Part shown: one piece after another, positions 47,148 to 56,134 of the stretch | How positions within the stretch are numbered: the stretch's first letter is position 1 | Layout: the number at the start of each line of letters is the position of its first letter | Assembly: GCA_964611435.1 (NCBI GenBank) | Contig: CAZSXT010000022.1 | Span: 1-64,000 of the forward strand | Length of the DNA stretch: 64,000 bases | From: JAYPHU01 sp964611435 | Lineage (GTDB): Bacteria > Pseudomonadota > Alphaproteobacteria > Rhodospirillales > UBA2165 | Reading direction: 5' to 3' | Made by a program: the position numbers and the translations under genes | The notes under the pieces: model-generated | Databases searched by the model: none | Seen by the model: only the letters and a program-made list of their open reading frames with translations | What the model was told of the DNA's origin: nothing

Positions 47148-48908
47148 CTATGCGGTTAAGGCCTCTTTTCCGGCGACTTTGCGGAAAAGATAGACACAGG
47201 CAAGTAGAACCACGGTTTGGGCCATGGAAAGGGCAGCGGTTAGTGGTTCGTTCTCAAAGTTGGACAGGTAATAAACGCCGACGGATAAGGTCTCCGTCCC
47301 CGTGGTGTACAAAATAATGGAGATCGATAACTCCCGCATAAAGATGATGAACATCAGAACCCAGCCGGCGAAAATACCGGGCTTGAGAAGCGGGATCGTG
47401 ATCCGGCGCAATGTTGTGAACCAGCTTGCGCCGGCCATACGAGAGCTTTGATCCAGCTCTTCGGAAATCGCCAACATGATGGAAGAGACGTTTCTCTGCC
47501 CGTAAGGGAAAAACCGGGTGACATAACCCAACAGAAGGATCCACAGCGTGGCATAAATCGGTGTCTGGATGTAGGTCACCAAGACGCCCATAGCCAGGAC
47601 GATGCCTGGGAACCCAATCGGCACCACGGATAAAAAGTCCAACAGCCTCGCGCCAAAATTCTTGGTCCGATGGATCATGTAGCTGATCACAATGGCCAGG
47701 ACCATGGCGAGGGACGCCCCAATAAAGGCAAGAATGAAGCTGTTAAAAATGCCGTTCGTGGCGGCCTTGATGCTATTGGGCTGCCAAAAGAAGAGCGTCT
47801 TCTCGTAATTGATAAAGCTCATCTGCGAGAATTCGATCTTTGCCGTCCACACGGGATGCAGACTGACGATAATCAAGCACAGGATGGGCAAAACGACGGC
47901 TATCATGATGTAGGAAATGTTGAACCCGAAGGCGACCCACTTCCATCCGCCCAGATCCAGGACATTCGGCCGGAAGCCTTTGCCGGTCACGGTGGTAAAG
48001 GACCGGGGCGCAATGTAGCGTTGCTGAATCCAGATCAAGAATACGGTGATCACGCCCAACGCCATGCTCATGGTCGCGCCCAAATAGTGGTTTGCGTCGT
48101 CACCCACAGCCTTGGAGAAAATCTGTGTCGTTAGTGTTTCCCAACCGTATGGCGCGCTCAATTTGAACGGGACGCCGAATTCACCGGCGCTTGTCACAAA
48201 CACGATAATGGCGCCTGACAAAATGCCCGGCATCACCAGCGGCAAGGTGACAGTCATCGTCGTTCTAAAGAGACCAGCGCCGGTCGTCCGGGCGCTATCT
48301 TCAAGCGACGGGTCCATCCTTCGCAAAGAGCCCACCACAAACAAGTAAACCAGCGGGGTGAAGAATATGCCGGTTACCCAAACCACCCCCCAGAGGGTAT
48401 CAACATTGAGCAAATGCCCCTCAATACCCAAATAGTCTCGGGCCCAAATATTCAAAAGGCCTGTTTGTGGCGCTGCCAGGTTATGCCAGGCAATGGCGCC
48501 GACAAACGGGCTCAGGAAAAAGGGAATGAGGTTGTAAGGTTCTAAATAATCACGCCCCGGACAATTTGTGCGGGCGTTGATCCAAGCCAGCGCCACACCT
48601 AAAACAGTGGCCACCACCGTCGACCCCGAGGATATGAGCAGCGTATTTAAGAACGCTTTCGGAATGACGCGGTCGGTAAACAGTGTCACATAATTGTCAA
48701 AACCCCAGGTGGTATCCCACCCCTGGTCATCCAGGACCAAAAAGCTGCTGATCACCAATGCGATCAGGGGCAAAATGACGGCAACCGCAATGACCAGGGC
48801 AACGGCCATGGTCGCCACATTCTCTTGGGTGAAAGCGGCTCTGAACCGGTTTCGGAGCCTATTGCTTGGGGGCTGTTCCGCGGGATTGAGCGCGACGGCA
48901 TCTTGCAT
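47148..48908 (-). CDS. ABC transporter permease, two fused membrane domains (FbpB/ThiP-like)
   Basis: A 586-residue inner-membrane protein with about twelve helices and two binding-protein-dependent transport domains in one chain, as in iron FbpB and thiamine ThiP permeases. The cytoplasmic EAA-type loops are recognisable in LEDSARTTGAGLFRTTMTVTL and LDQSSRMAGASWFTTLRRITI, quoted from each half. Upstream is the solute-binding protein gene; downstream are the two ATPases. A stable hairpin separates the binding-protein gene from this one. Confidence 0.88.
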   Translation of the reverse strand: MQDAVALNPAEQPPSNRLRNRFRAAFTQENVATMAVALVIAVAVILPLIALVISSFLVLDDQGWDTTWGFDNYVTLFTDRVIPKAFLNTLLISSGSTVVATVLGVALAWINARTNCPGRDYLEPYNLIPFFLSPFVGAIAWHNLAAPQTGLLNIWARDYLGIEGHLLNVDTLWGVVWVTGIFFTPLVYLFVVGSLRRMDPSLEDSARTTGAGLFRTTMTVTLPLVMPGILSGAIIVFVTSAGEFGVPFKLSAPYGWETLTTQIFSKAVGDDANHYLGATMSMALGVITVFLIWIQQRYIAPRSFTTVTGKGFRPNVLDLGGWKWVAFGFNISYIMIAVVLPILCLIIVSLHPVWTAKIEFSQMSFINYEKTLFFWQPNSIKAATNGIFNSFILAFIGASLAMVLAIVISYMIHRTKNFGARLLDFLSVVPIGFPGIVLAMGVLVTYIQTPIYATLWILLLGYVTRFFPYGQRNVSSIMLAISEELDQSSRMAGASWFTTLRRITIPLLKPGIFAGWVLMFIIFMRELSISIILYTTGTETLSVGVYYLSNFENEPLTAALSMAQTVVLLACVYLFRKVAGKEALTA

Positions 48909-48963
48909 GGGAAAGACTCGTCAAATGAAGGCTATGAAGAAGATTCCAAAGACAGAGTGAACC

Positions 48964-48988
48964 GGGTGGGCGCGACAAACGCCCACCC
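48964..48988 (-). terminator. Strong hairpin between binding-protein and permease genes
   Basis: GGGTGGGCG at 48964-48972 and CGCCCACCC at 48980-48988 form a perfect 9-bp GC-rich stem with a 7-base loop. It sits 24 bases after the solute-binding protein stop and 55 bases before the permease start. Such hairpins commonly protect the abundant binding-protein mRNA and reduce downstream reading. Confidence 0.65.
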
Positions 48989-49011
48989 AATTCAATTTCA
49001 AGGCAGGAAAA

Positions 49012-50127
49012 TTAACGGAAGTTTTTCTGCCATTCCGCCCGGGTAGGTTTGATCTCCTTCGCGGAGCCGACCCAATCCTTCATGCCAATCAGCTTATGCT
49101 TACTCAGATCCATCAGATAAGGTGCCGCAGCGGCAGGAGGCTTGTATCCTTGGCGCAAGCTGTAGACGGCCTCACCCTCGACGAACAGATCCGATCCTTC
49201 CTCGCTGAGCAGGAACTCAACCAGCAATTTACCGGCGTTCGGATGCGGGGACCCTTTCAACACGGCGATCTGATTGCCGAGCATGACCTGCCCTTCCTTG
49301 TAGGACCCAAGCTTAATCTTGTCCTTCAAGGCAGGCTGCTTGATAACGTTCTGATAGACGCGGCCGGCGAGGTTCCACATATCAAACGGCCGTTGACAGG
49401 AAATAACCATCTGCATTTTGGGCTCGGTCCGGAACTCAATCAGCGGATCAGTCGCCTTCAGCGCCGGCCAGAACTTGACCGTGTCCAATGCGCCGGCCTG
49501 GGAAAGCGCAATAACGGTATTCGTGTAGGTCGTGCTCTTGGTGATCTCGGAGGCGATGGTCTTACCTTTGACCGCTGCGACAGTCGTGTCCGCGTAGGAC
49601 GTCACATTGAAATTCTCCATGCCGGGGCACGACGAATTCCAGACCGGCTGGAACGTGTAGCCCAACGGCGTGACCACATACGGATACTTGTAATACTGCC
49701 CGGCAGCCTTTGCGACCGGCTCAGAATCTTTCCAATAGCCGCTATCGAGTTCAAGGAACACACCACGCTTCGCACCCGCATCGAAGAAACTGGGAGCACT
49801 CACCATGATCGCATCAATGGTGAACTTGCCGGCTTTAATTTCCTGGCGGACCTGGGACACAGTCGCGCCCGTGCCTTTCCGCAGGTTGTTGAACTGGAAT
49901 CCATCGCCCAAGCCGTACCGCTTTTTAAAGGCTGCCGCCATGCGTTGACCGGTCCGGTCACTAAACAGTGGATTGATCAGGGTCACGGCGCCTTCGGCTT
50001 TTGCGCCGGCAATAAGTTTTTGTTCCTGCGGAGTAAGACTTTGCGCGGAGGCGACGCCAGACGATCCCAGCGACACCAAAGCCGCAGTCAGTCCCGCGGC
50101 GAAAATTTTATCCATAGTTCTAGGCAT
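49012..50127 (-). CDS. Extracellular solute-binding protein of the ABC importer
   Basis: A 371-residue periplasmic protein with a signal peptide (MDKIFAAGLTAALVSLGSSG, cleavage after ASA). Mature sequence starts QSLTPQEQKLIAGAKAEG and has the FbpA/spermidine-type segments TDPLIEFRTEPKM, PHPNAGKLLVEFLLSEEG and EAVYSLRQGYKP. GGGAGG precedes the start by about 8 bases. It is the first gene of the importer operon, and the ligand may be iron, an organic acid or another small anion. It cannot be told from sequence. Confidence 0.88.
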   Translation of the reverse strand: MPRTMDKIFAAGLTAALVSLGSSGVASAQSLTPQEQKLIAGAKAEGAVTLINPLFSDRTGQRMAAAFKKRYGLGDGFQFNNLRKGTGATVSQVRQEIKAGKFTIDAIMVSAPSFFDAGAKRGVFLELDSGYWKDSEPVAKAAGQYYKYPYVVTPLGYTFQPVWNSSCPGMENFNVTSYADTTVAAVKGKTIASEITKSTTYTNTVIALSQAGALDTVKFWPALKATDPLIEFRTEPKMQMVISCQRPFDMWNLAGRVYQNVIKQPALKDKIKLGSYKEGQVMLGNQIAVLKGSPHPNAGKLLVEFLLSEEGSDLFVEGEAVYSLRQGYKPPAAAAPYLMDLSKHKLIGMKDWVGSAKEIKPTRAEWQKNFR

Positions 50128-50192
50128 TTACTCAGCCTCCCGTTGCTCTAAGATTTCAATGATTCACTCACCTTTCGTGGAGGTGAATTGTC

Positions 50193-50220
50193 AGTGTATC
50201 TTGTTACTCAACTTTGACAA
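50193..50220 (-). promoter_or_regulatory. Candidate sigma-70-type promoter for the importer operon
   Basis: On the minus strand, TTGTCA (50220-50215) and TACACT (50198-50193) are 16 bases apart, giving a leader of about 60 bases before the ATG at 50127. Each hexamer has one or two mismatches to consensus. Found by eye. Confidence 0.35.
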
Positions 50221-50314
50221 TCATATGATGTGTAAAATTTGACAGTTAAAGTAGACAAAATCCTGGCACAATCCTCTTCATCCTTCCGTTGAGCATCCTC
50301 TCCGATACCGACAC

Positions 50315-50902
50315 ATGATCCTGACAAACGAATTCCTAGTTGCCCTGCCGAAAGATGCGGCAATGCAGGTCCTGACGGACGTGCCCTTGATTGCGCCGTG
50401 CCTTCCCGGTGTGTCAGTGACCGAGGCCGAGGCAGACACGAAATACGCGGGCGAGGCCACCGTGCGTCTGGGCCCGGTGAAATTGACTTTTTCCGGCCGG
50501 GCCGAGATCACCGAGATCGACCACACTGCTCATACAGCCAGCGTCCGGGCGAACGGCGCCGATAAGAAAGGCCGAGGCGGCGCGGAAGCGACGGTGACAT
50601 TTCAACTCAAGGACGATGACGCCGGCGGTGAGGATGCGCCGGCAACCCGTGTCCTGGTGAGGACGGATCTGGCGCTGAATGGGTCGATTGCCCAATACGG
50701 CCGTGCAAGCGGCTTGATTGAGGGCGTGGCGCAGGAGCTCACCAAGGAATTCGCCGCCAATCTTGCCACCGTTTTGACCGCGGAGGACGGTAGCGCCTTT
50801 GACGCGGAAGAGATTTCCGGGTTGAAACTGTTGGTGAAGGCTGGAATCGGCCGGCTCAAATTCGGAGGCGACAAGGCCAAGAATGAAACCGGCGCCGTTT
50901 AA
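50315..50902 (+). CDS. coxG: CoxG-like SRPBCC-family protein
   Basis: A 195-residue protein of the carbon monoxide dehydrogenase subunit G group. It has the LTDVPLIAPCLPGV opening and the AEITEIDHTAH, SIAQYGRASGLIEGVAQEL and FAANL segments typical of CoxG. CoxG has been reported to bind a lipid carrier (menaquinone) and to move reducing power to the membrane for CO dehydrogenase; whether this applies here is inference. It overlaps the next gene by 20 bp and is the first of the operon. Confidence 0.82.
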   Translation: MILTNEFLVALPKDAAMQVLTDVPLIAPCLPGVSVTEAEADTKYAGEATVRLGPVKLTFSGRAEITEIDHTAHTASVRANGADKKGRGGAEATVTFQLKDDDAGGEDAPATRVLVRTDLALNGSIAQYGRASGLIEGVAQELTKEFAANLATVLTAEDGSAFDAEEISGLKLLVKAGIGRLKFGGDKAKNETGAV

Positions 50903-51749
50903 ATACCACGCCCCCCAATCTCTGACCGAGCTCGTCGATCTGATGGCCGAGCTGGAAGACGCCAAGATTTTGGCCGGCGGCCAATCCCTGATGCCGATGA
51001 TGAATATGCGTTTTGTCGCGCCGGACGATGTGGTCGATATCAACGGTGTCAGCGAGCTGAGTTTTATCGAGCGGGCAAACGGGTCTCTCCGGATCGGGGC
51101 GATGACCCGACAAAAGGACCTCCTGGCGTCGCCGGAAGTTAAAGACGCCGCGCCCGTGATGCGCGAGGCTCTCTGCCATGTCGGACATCTGCAAACCCGC
51201 AACCGCGGCACCATCGGTGGCAGCCTCTGTCATCTGGACCCATCGGCGGAGTTGCCGGCGATCGCGAGCCTTTATGGCGCGACCCTGACAGTCGCCGGAA
51301 GAGAAGGCCAGCGGGAAGTGCCCATGGAGGAGTGGGTTCTTGCCTACATGATGCCCAGTATCGCGCCAGAGGAAGTTCTTGTATCACTGTCGCTCCCGGT
51401 TTGGCTGGCGGGACATGGGTACGCCTATACCGAATTCGCCCGGCGTCATGGGGATTTCGCCATCACTGGCGTCGGCGCTCTCGTCGAGTTGAGCGAAGGC
51501 GTCATCACCAAAGCAGCCCTTACGGTTGCGGGTGCGGATGTGAAGCCAACGCGCCTGACGGACGTGGAACAGAGCTTGGCCGGCCAGCCGGCCAACGAGG
51601 AAACATTCAAGGCGGCCGGCGCCGAGGCCCGAAAAATCGACGCGATGTCGGATACCTATGTCAGCGCGGCGTATCGGCAGCGCTTGGCGGATACTTTGGT
51701 CCAACGCGCGTTGGCCACCGCCGCTGATCGCGCGGTTGGGGGAGAATAA
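50883..51749 (+). CDS. Molybdenum hydroxylase FAD-binding subunit (CoxM-like)
   Basis: A 288-residue FAD subunit of the xanthine dehydrogenase/CO dehydrogenase family. FAD-binding motifs are LAGGQSLMPMMNMR and TIGGSLCHLDPSAELPA, with the C-terminal domain beginning near residue 175. It passes electrons from the iron-sulfur subunit to an acceptor. Its start lies inside the coxG-like gene (20-bp overlap), and the small subunit gene follows 4 bp after its stop, so all four genes are coupled. Confidence 0.9.
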   Translation: MKPAPFKYHAPQSLTELVDLMAELEDAKILAGGQSLMPMMNMRFVAPDDVVDINGVSELSFIERANGSLRIGAMTRQKDLLASPEVKDAAPVMREALCHVGHLQTRNRGTIGGSLCHLDPSAELPAIASLYGATLTVAGREGQREVPMEEWVLAYMMPSIAPEEVLVSLSLPVWLAGHGYAYTEFARRHGDFAITGVGALVELSEGVITKAALTVAGADVKPTRLTDVEQSLAGQPANEETFKAAGAEARKIDAMSDTYVSAAYRQRLADTLVQRALATAADRAVGGE

Positions 51750-51753
51750 ATCG

Positions 51754-52233
51754 ATGGCGGATACCAGGGAGATCACGCTAACGGTCAACGGCAAATCGTA
51801 CACAGAAACGGTGGAAACCCGTTTCAACCTGGCCGATATCCTGCGTGAAAAATTGAATCTCACCGGCACCCATGTCGGGTGTGAACATGGCGCGTGTGGC
51901 GCCTGTACGGTCTTGGTGGATGGTGAAGCCGTAAGATCCTGCCTGATGCTCGGCGTTCAGGCGAACGGCAAAGAGATCACCACCATCGAAGGTCTGGCTG
52001 ACGGCGACCAGCTCAATCCTCTGCAAGCAGCGTTTCGCAAACACCACGGTTTGCAGTGCGGCTTCTGCACACCAGGCTTTTTGACCACCCTGACTGCCTA
52101 TCTTCAAGACAATCCGGACCCCTCGGAAGAGGAAATCCGGGAAGCCGTCTCGGGGAATATCTGCCGGTGTACCGGGTATCAGGGAATCGTTGCCGCCGCG
52201 CTTGATGCCGCAGCGCAGATGCGGGCGCGCTGA
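51754..52233 (+). CDS. Molybdenum hydroxylase 2Fe-2S small subunit (CoxS-like)
   Basis: A 159-residue subunit with two [2Fe-2S] sites. The plant-type site is CEHGACGACTVLVDG plus the Cys in RSCLML, and the second site is CGFCTPGF with CRCTGYQ. The start ATG at 51754, after GGGGGAG, is preferred over an upstream frame at 51658. It lies between the FAD and molybdenum subunit genes and relays electrons between them. Confidence 0.93.
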   Translation: MADTREITLTVNGKSYTETVETRFNLADILREKLNLTGTHVGCEHGACGACTVLVDGEAVRSCLMLGVQANGKEITTIEGLADGDQLNPLQAAFRKHHGLQCGFCTPGFLTTLTAYLQDNPDPSEEEIREAVSGNICRCTGYQGIVAAALDAAAQMRAR

Positions 52234-52243
52234 GGAGACGGCT

Positions 52244-54571
52244 ATGGGTGTCAGGCAGACAGGTGCAGAAGTTCAGCGGGGCGAGGATCAGGCGCTCCTC
52301 ACCGGCCGGGGCCAGTATGTGGACGATCTGAAACTGCTCGGCATGTTGCACGGCGCTTATTTGCGCAGTCCCCATGCTCATGCTGTAATCAAGTCGATCG
52401 ACACCAGCGCGGCGGAATCGCTGCCGGGGGTGCACGCGGTCTTCACCTACCGGGATTTGGAAGAACCGGTGAACGGGCGCCAGGTGCAGCCCTATCCGAA
52501 CCCGCTAATCGCCCAGGACATTACCCAATACCCCCTCGCAAAGGACGAAGTATGCTACGTCGGTGAAGCCGTGGCGTTTGTTGTCGCTGACACCCGGCAC
52601 ATCGCCGAAGACGCATTGCCGCTCATCCAGGTCGACTATGAAACACTACCTCCCATCGTCCGGCTCCGGGAAGCCATGGATGATGATGCGCCCAGAGCGC
52701 ACAAAGACTCTCCGGACAACCTGATCGCACAGCTGAACATCACTTACGGCGACGTCGAGCCGACGTTCGCGAAAGCCGATCACGTTTTCAAGGCGGAATT
52801 TCTCCAACATCGCGGCGGCTGCCATGCCATGGAAGGACGGGGCGTGGTGGCGCAGTATGACGCCTTCAGCGACGAGTTTACCATCTGGTCGGCGACCCAA
52901 TGCCCTTACCTGGTGCGCCGTTGCTTGGCTACTCAGTTTGATTTGCCGGAGAGCCGAATTCGGGTGATTGCACCGGACGTAGGTGGCGGTTTTGGCCCGA
53001 AGGCCGGCTTTTATGTGGAGGAAATCATCACCCCTTGGGCCGCGCGAAAATTGGGCCGGCCGATCAAGTGGATCGAGGACCGGAAAGAACATTTCACCAC
53101 AACAAACACCCAGCGTGATACTTGGTGGGAGCTGGAAGTCGCCGCCACGTCAAAGGGACGGATTGAGGCCATTCGGGGACGGCTGGTGAACGACAACGGC
53201 GCTTATGTACCGTATGGCATTCTCCTGCCGTTTACCATGATGGCGTCGTTTCCGGGTCCCTATAAAATCCTGGCGCTCGATCTGACCCAGGACGTGGTGT
53301 TTACCAACACCGTGTCAAATTCACCGGTTCGGGGCGCCGGCCGGCCGAATGCCGCCTATGCGATTGAGCGGATGATCGAACTCGTCTCCCGGAAATTGGG
53401 GATCGACACGGCGGAAGTCCGGCGGCGTAACTTCGTCGAGAAGACCGACTTCCCCTACCAGACTGGGCTGATCCACTTTAACGGGCGGGCGATGACCTAT
53501 GACAGCGGCGACTATCACAGCCTGCTGGAGAAAGCGCTGGAGCTAGCCGACTACGACGGTTTTACCGCTCGCCAGGAAGAGGCCCGCAAGGATGGGCGCT
53601 ATCTCGGCATCGGTGTTTCCTCCTGTGTCGAGGACACCGGCATGGGACCATACGAGGGCGTCACCATCCGCGTAGACCCCAAAGGAAAAATCTATGTCAG
53701 TTCCGGCGCGGCGAGTCAGGGCCAAGGGCATAAGACGGTTCTCAGGCAAATCATCGCCGATGAACTGGGCGTTGGCCTGGATGATATCCATGTGGACATC
53801 GGTGATACCGGTAAATTTCCGCAAGGTGTCGGCACCATCGGTAGCCGGGTCGGGGTCAATATCGGCACGGCGGCGTTTGGCGCCGCGGCAGAAATCCGGG
53901 AGAAGGCGCTCGCGCTGGCGGCCGAAATACTGGAAACCGACATCGGCAATCTGGTGTTCGAGGACGGGTTGATCCGCGACAAAGGGCGGAGCAACATCAC
54001 CATAAGCCTTGGAGAGATCGCCTTGAAATTGGCGCCCATGGCCGGCGCGGTTGTGCCTGCCGGACATACCGCCAGCCTGGAAGCGACGTCGTTTGACGCG
54101 TCCAAGGGCCCGCCCCATGCCAGCGGCACCAATGTCTGCGAGCTGGAGGTGGACATCGGGACGGGCGAGGTCAAGCTGCTGAACTATTGCGTGGCTCATG
54201 ACTGCGGCAAAAAAATTAATCCGCTGATTGTGGAAGGGCAGATTGTCGGTGGCGTTGTCCACGGCATCGGCAACGCGCTGTTTGAAGAGATGATTTACGA
54301 CGACAGTGGTCAGCCCCAGAACGTGAACTACGGCGAATACCTTTTACCGCTGGCGACGGAAATGCCGCCGATCAACATTGTCCATCAGGAGACACCGTCA
54401 CCGCTCAATCCGCTGGGGCTCAAGGGCGCCGGTGAGGGAGGCACCATTCCGGCTGCAAACGCCGTGATTGCCGCGATTGAAAACGCTCTTCGTGACTTTG
54501 ACGTCACCATCGACCGCTACCCGGTTACGCCGGAATACCTTTGTAATTTAATCGACGCCAATCAGACTTGA
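52244..54571 (+). CDS. Molybdenum hydroxylase large subunit (CoxL/aldehyde oxidase-like)
   Basis: A 775-residue molybdopterin-cytosine-dinucleotide enzyme. Family motifs include LTGRGQYVDDL, SPHAHAVIKSID, PDVGGGFGPKAG and the conserved catalytic Glu in KGAGEGGTIP near the end. The loop that in true CO dehydrogenase reads AYxCSFR is PVRGAGRPNA here, so this is a form II-like hydroxylase and not a proven CO-oxidising enzyme. Likely substrates are an aldehyde, heterocycle or hydroxylated acid. GAGGAG precedes the ATG; it ends the four-gene operon. Confidence 0.9.
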   Translation: MGVRQTGAEVQRGEDQALLTGRGQYVDDLKLLGMLHGAYLRSPHAHAVIKSIDTSAAESLPGVHAVFTYRDLEEPVNGRQVQPYPNPLIAQDITQYPLAKDEVCYVGEAVAFVVADTRHIAEDALPLIQVDYETLPPIVRLREAMDDDAPRAHKDSPDNLIAQLNITYGDVEPTFAKADHVFKAEFLQHRGGCHAMEGRGVVAQYDAFSDEFTIWSATQCPYLVRRCLATQFDLPESRIRVIAPDVGGGFGPKAGFYVEEIITPWAARKLGRPIKWIEDRKEHFTTTNTQRDTWWELEVAATSKGRIEAIRGRLVNDNGAYVPYGILLPFTMMASFPGPYKILALDLTQDVVFTNTVSNSPVRGAGRPNAAYAIERMIELVSRKLGIDTAEVRRRNFVEKTDFPYQTGLIHFNGRAMTYDSGDYHSLLEKALELADYDGFTARQEEARKDGRYLGIGVSSCVEDTGMGPYEGVTIRVDPKGKIYVSSGAASQGQGHKTVLRQIIADELGVGLDDIHVDIGDTGKFPQGVGTIGSRVGVNIGTAAFGAAAEIREKALALAAEILETDIGNLVFEDGLIRDKGRSNITISLGEIALKLAPMAGAVVPAGHTASLEATSFDASKGPPHASGTNVCELEVDIGTGEVKLLNYCVAHDCGKKINPLIVEGQIVGGVVHGIGNALFEEMIYDDSGQPQNVNYGEYLLPLATEMPPINIVHQETPSPLNPLGLKGAGEGGTIPAANAVIAAIENALRDFDVTIDRYPVTPEYLCNLIDANQT

Positions 54572-54706
54572 TTTTGTCTCGGGACACAGCGGGATAGCCC
54601 GTTGGAGCAAAGGAATTGGCAATTGACGGCCATCGGATCGTCGAGAAACAAAGCCTAGTCAGCAAAAAAGACCCGGCTATTCGCAAGCAGGATCTTCTTT
54701 AAGAAA

Positions 54707-54781
54707 TGGCTCCGGCGGTAAGATTCGAACTTACAACCTATCGGTTAACAGCCGATTGCTCTACCGTTGAGCTACGCCGGA
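54707..54781 (-). tRNA. tRNA-Asn (GTT)
   Basis: The minus strand folds as a 75-base tRNA: acceptor TCCGGCG / CGCCGGA, anticodon loop CTGTTAA giving GTT, TTCGAAT T-loop, and an encoded CCA end. It lies between the Cox-like operon and tRNA-Cys, both on the minus strand. Confidence 0.95.
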
Positions 54782-54895
54782 ATACCCATTTCAGACATCG
54801 CCGGCCAGGGGCCGGGGTCTCTTTTTGTAACCGGATTCGGCGAACGATTCACGTCCTTTTGGATGTCTTCGTTCACGAACCGATCCACGGAAAAT

Positions 54896-54969
54896 TGGAG
54901 GCGCGGACCGGAATCGAACCGGTGTACACGGCTTTGCAGGCCGCTGCGTAGCCACTCCGCCACCGCGCC
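54896..54969 (-). tRNA. tRNA-Cys (GCA)
   Basis: The minus strand folds as a 74-base tRNA with acceptor GGCGCGG / CCGCGCC, anticodon loop CTGCAAA giving GCA, T-loop TTCGATT and an encoded CCA. It is next to tRNA-Asn, 114 bases away. Confidence 0.95.
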
Positions 54970-55192
54970 GTCCGCTTGGCCGCGAGGGGCGGAATTTAGT
55001 CGTTGCTCCTATCTCGGTCAAGTCGGCAAATGCGGTTGTCGTGATCTTGCGTCGGGGACGGCCCTCGCCGCCGTTGGGTTGAGGTAATTCCTGACGAGAG
55101 AGTCTGTTTTTTGATCGGAATTTGGTGTATGCCGTTTGGAGAACGCGTCCAACGCCAGAACTGCTTTTAGACACAGCTTTTAGAGGTTGCCC

Positions 55193-55846
55193 ATGGATTA
55201 CGAACTCGCCCGCCGCAATATGGTTGAAAGCCAGGTGCGCACCAACCGGGTCACACACGCCGGGCTGATCGAGGCCATGGAAACGATCCCCCGGGAACAG
55301 TTCGTGCCGGAAAATTTGGCCGGTATCGCCTATGTGGATGAGGCCATTCCTTTGGGAGATGGGCGTTTTATCATGGAGCCCATGGTGCTAGCACTGTTGC
55401 TGCAAACCGCGGAGATCGACTCGGATGACGTGGTCCTGATGGTCGGCTGCGGCAGCGGTTACAGTGCCGCCATTGTTGCCCGTCTCGCCGCGACAGTCGT
55501 AGCGGTCGAGGACAATGCGGCTTTGGCCCAGCAGGCGACCGAGAATCTGGTCGCTATGGAAGTCGACAACGTTGCGATTATGGAAAGCCCCATGGTGGAC
55601 GGCAACGCCAAGCAAGGTCCCTATGACGCCATCATTTTCAGTGGCGCCGTCGGGGAAATTCCGGACGCGATTGTCAGGCAACTGGCCGATGGCGGCCGGC
55701 TGGTGGCGGTCATTGCCAAGGGCGATGGCCTGGGCAAAGGCACCCTGGTGCAGAAGTTCGGGTCTTCCGTGGTCAGCCGTGAAGTGTTCGATGCTGGTAC
55801 GCCGGTGCTGCCCGGTTTCGAGAAAAAGGCCGAATTCGCGCTGTGA
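55193..55846 (+). CDS. pcm: Protein-L-isoaspartate O-methyltransferase
   Basis: A 217-residue SAM-dependent methyltransferase. It marks damaged isoaspartyl residues for repair. Motifs are REQFVPENLAGIAYVDEAIP, VLMVGCGSGYSAAIVARLA (SAM site) and GGRLVAVIAKGDG. The usual family VG(S/C)GSGY motif is present. GAGG seven bases upstream selects the ATG at 55193. The order pcm, tolC, popZ, valS is common in Alphaproteobacteria and supports the lineage. Confidence 0.92.
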   Translation: MDYELARRNMVESQVRTNRVTHAGLIEAMETIPREQFVPENLAGIAYVDEAIPLGDGRFIMEPMVLALLLQTAEIDSDDVVLMVGCGSGYSAAIVARLAATVVAVEDNAALAQQATENLVAMEVDNVAIMESPMVDGNAKQGPYDAIIFSGAVGEIPDAIVRQLADGGRLVAVIAKGDGLGKGTLVQKFGSSVVSREVFDAGTPVLPGFEKKAEFAL

Positions 55847-55897
55847 CGCAGCCGGCCACAAAGTGGCCCAAGGTCTACCGTATATTGATTTACACGG

Positions 55898-55925
55898 TTG
55901 ACCCCAAAAATATTCACCATATAGT
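55898..55925 (+). promoter_or_regulatory. Candidate promoter for tolC
   Basis: TTGACC at 55898-55903 and TATAGT at 55920-55925 are separated by 16 bases, close to sigma-70 consensus (5/6 in each box). It lies about 50 bases after the pcm stop and 210 before the tolC start. Confidence 0.45.
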
Positions 55926-55943
55926 GTCGAAACAGGTATTATT

Positions 55944-55959
55944 CCCCTATACTTAGGGG
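55944..55959. promoter_or_regulatory. Small palindrome downstream of the tolC promoter
   Basis: CCCCTA (55944-55949) and TAGGGG (55954-55959) are perfect inverted repeats with a 4-base spacer. Its position about 20 bases after the candidate -10 box would suit an operator or an early transcript hairpin. It is short and could be chance. Confidence 0.35.
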
Positions 55960-56134
55960 GGGTGAAACCCTGGGATCAGCATACTTTGCAAGGATTTGGT
56001 AATACTTTTTCAGTACCTATGACTGGGGGCGGTGCTTTAACCGGGGTCAATCCGTGTGCATTTCCCTTGAATTGTGGGACGTATGGTGGCGGCGCAGGTC
56101 AAATATGCTAAGCGCCGTTACGAGGAAAATAAGA

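Noticed and set aside
52244..54571. Naming the large molybdenum subunit a CO dehydrogenase
   Set aside because: The AYxCSFR loop is absent; only family-level naming is justified.
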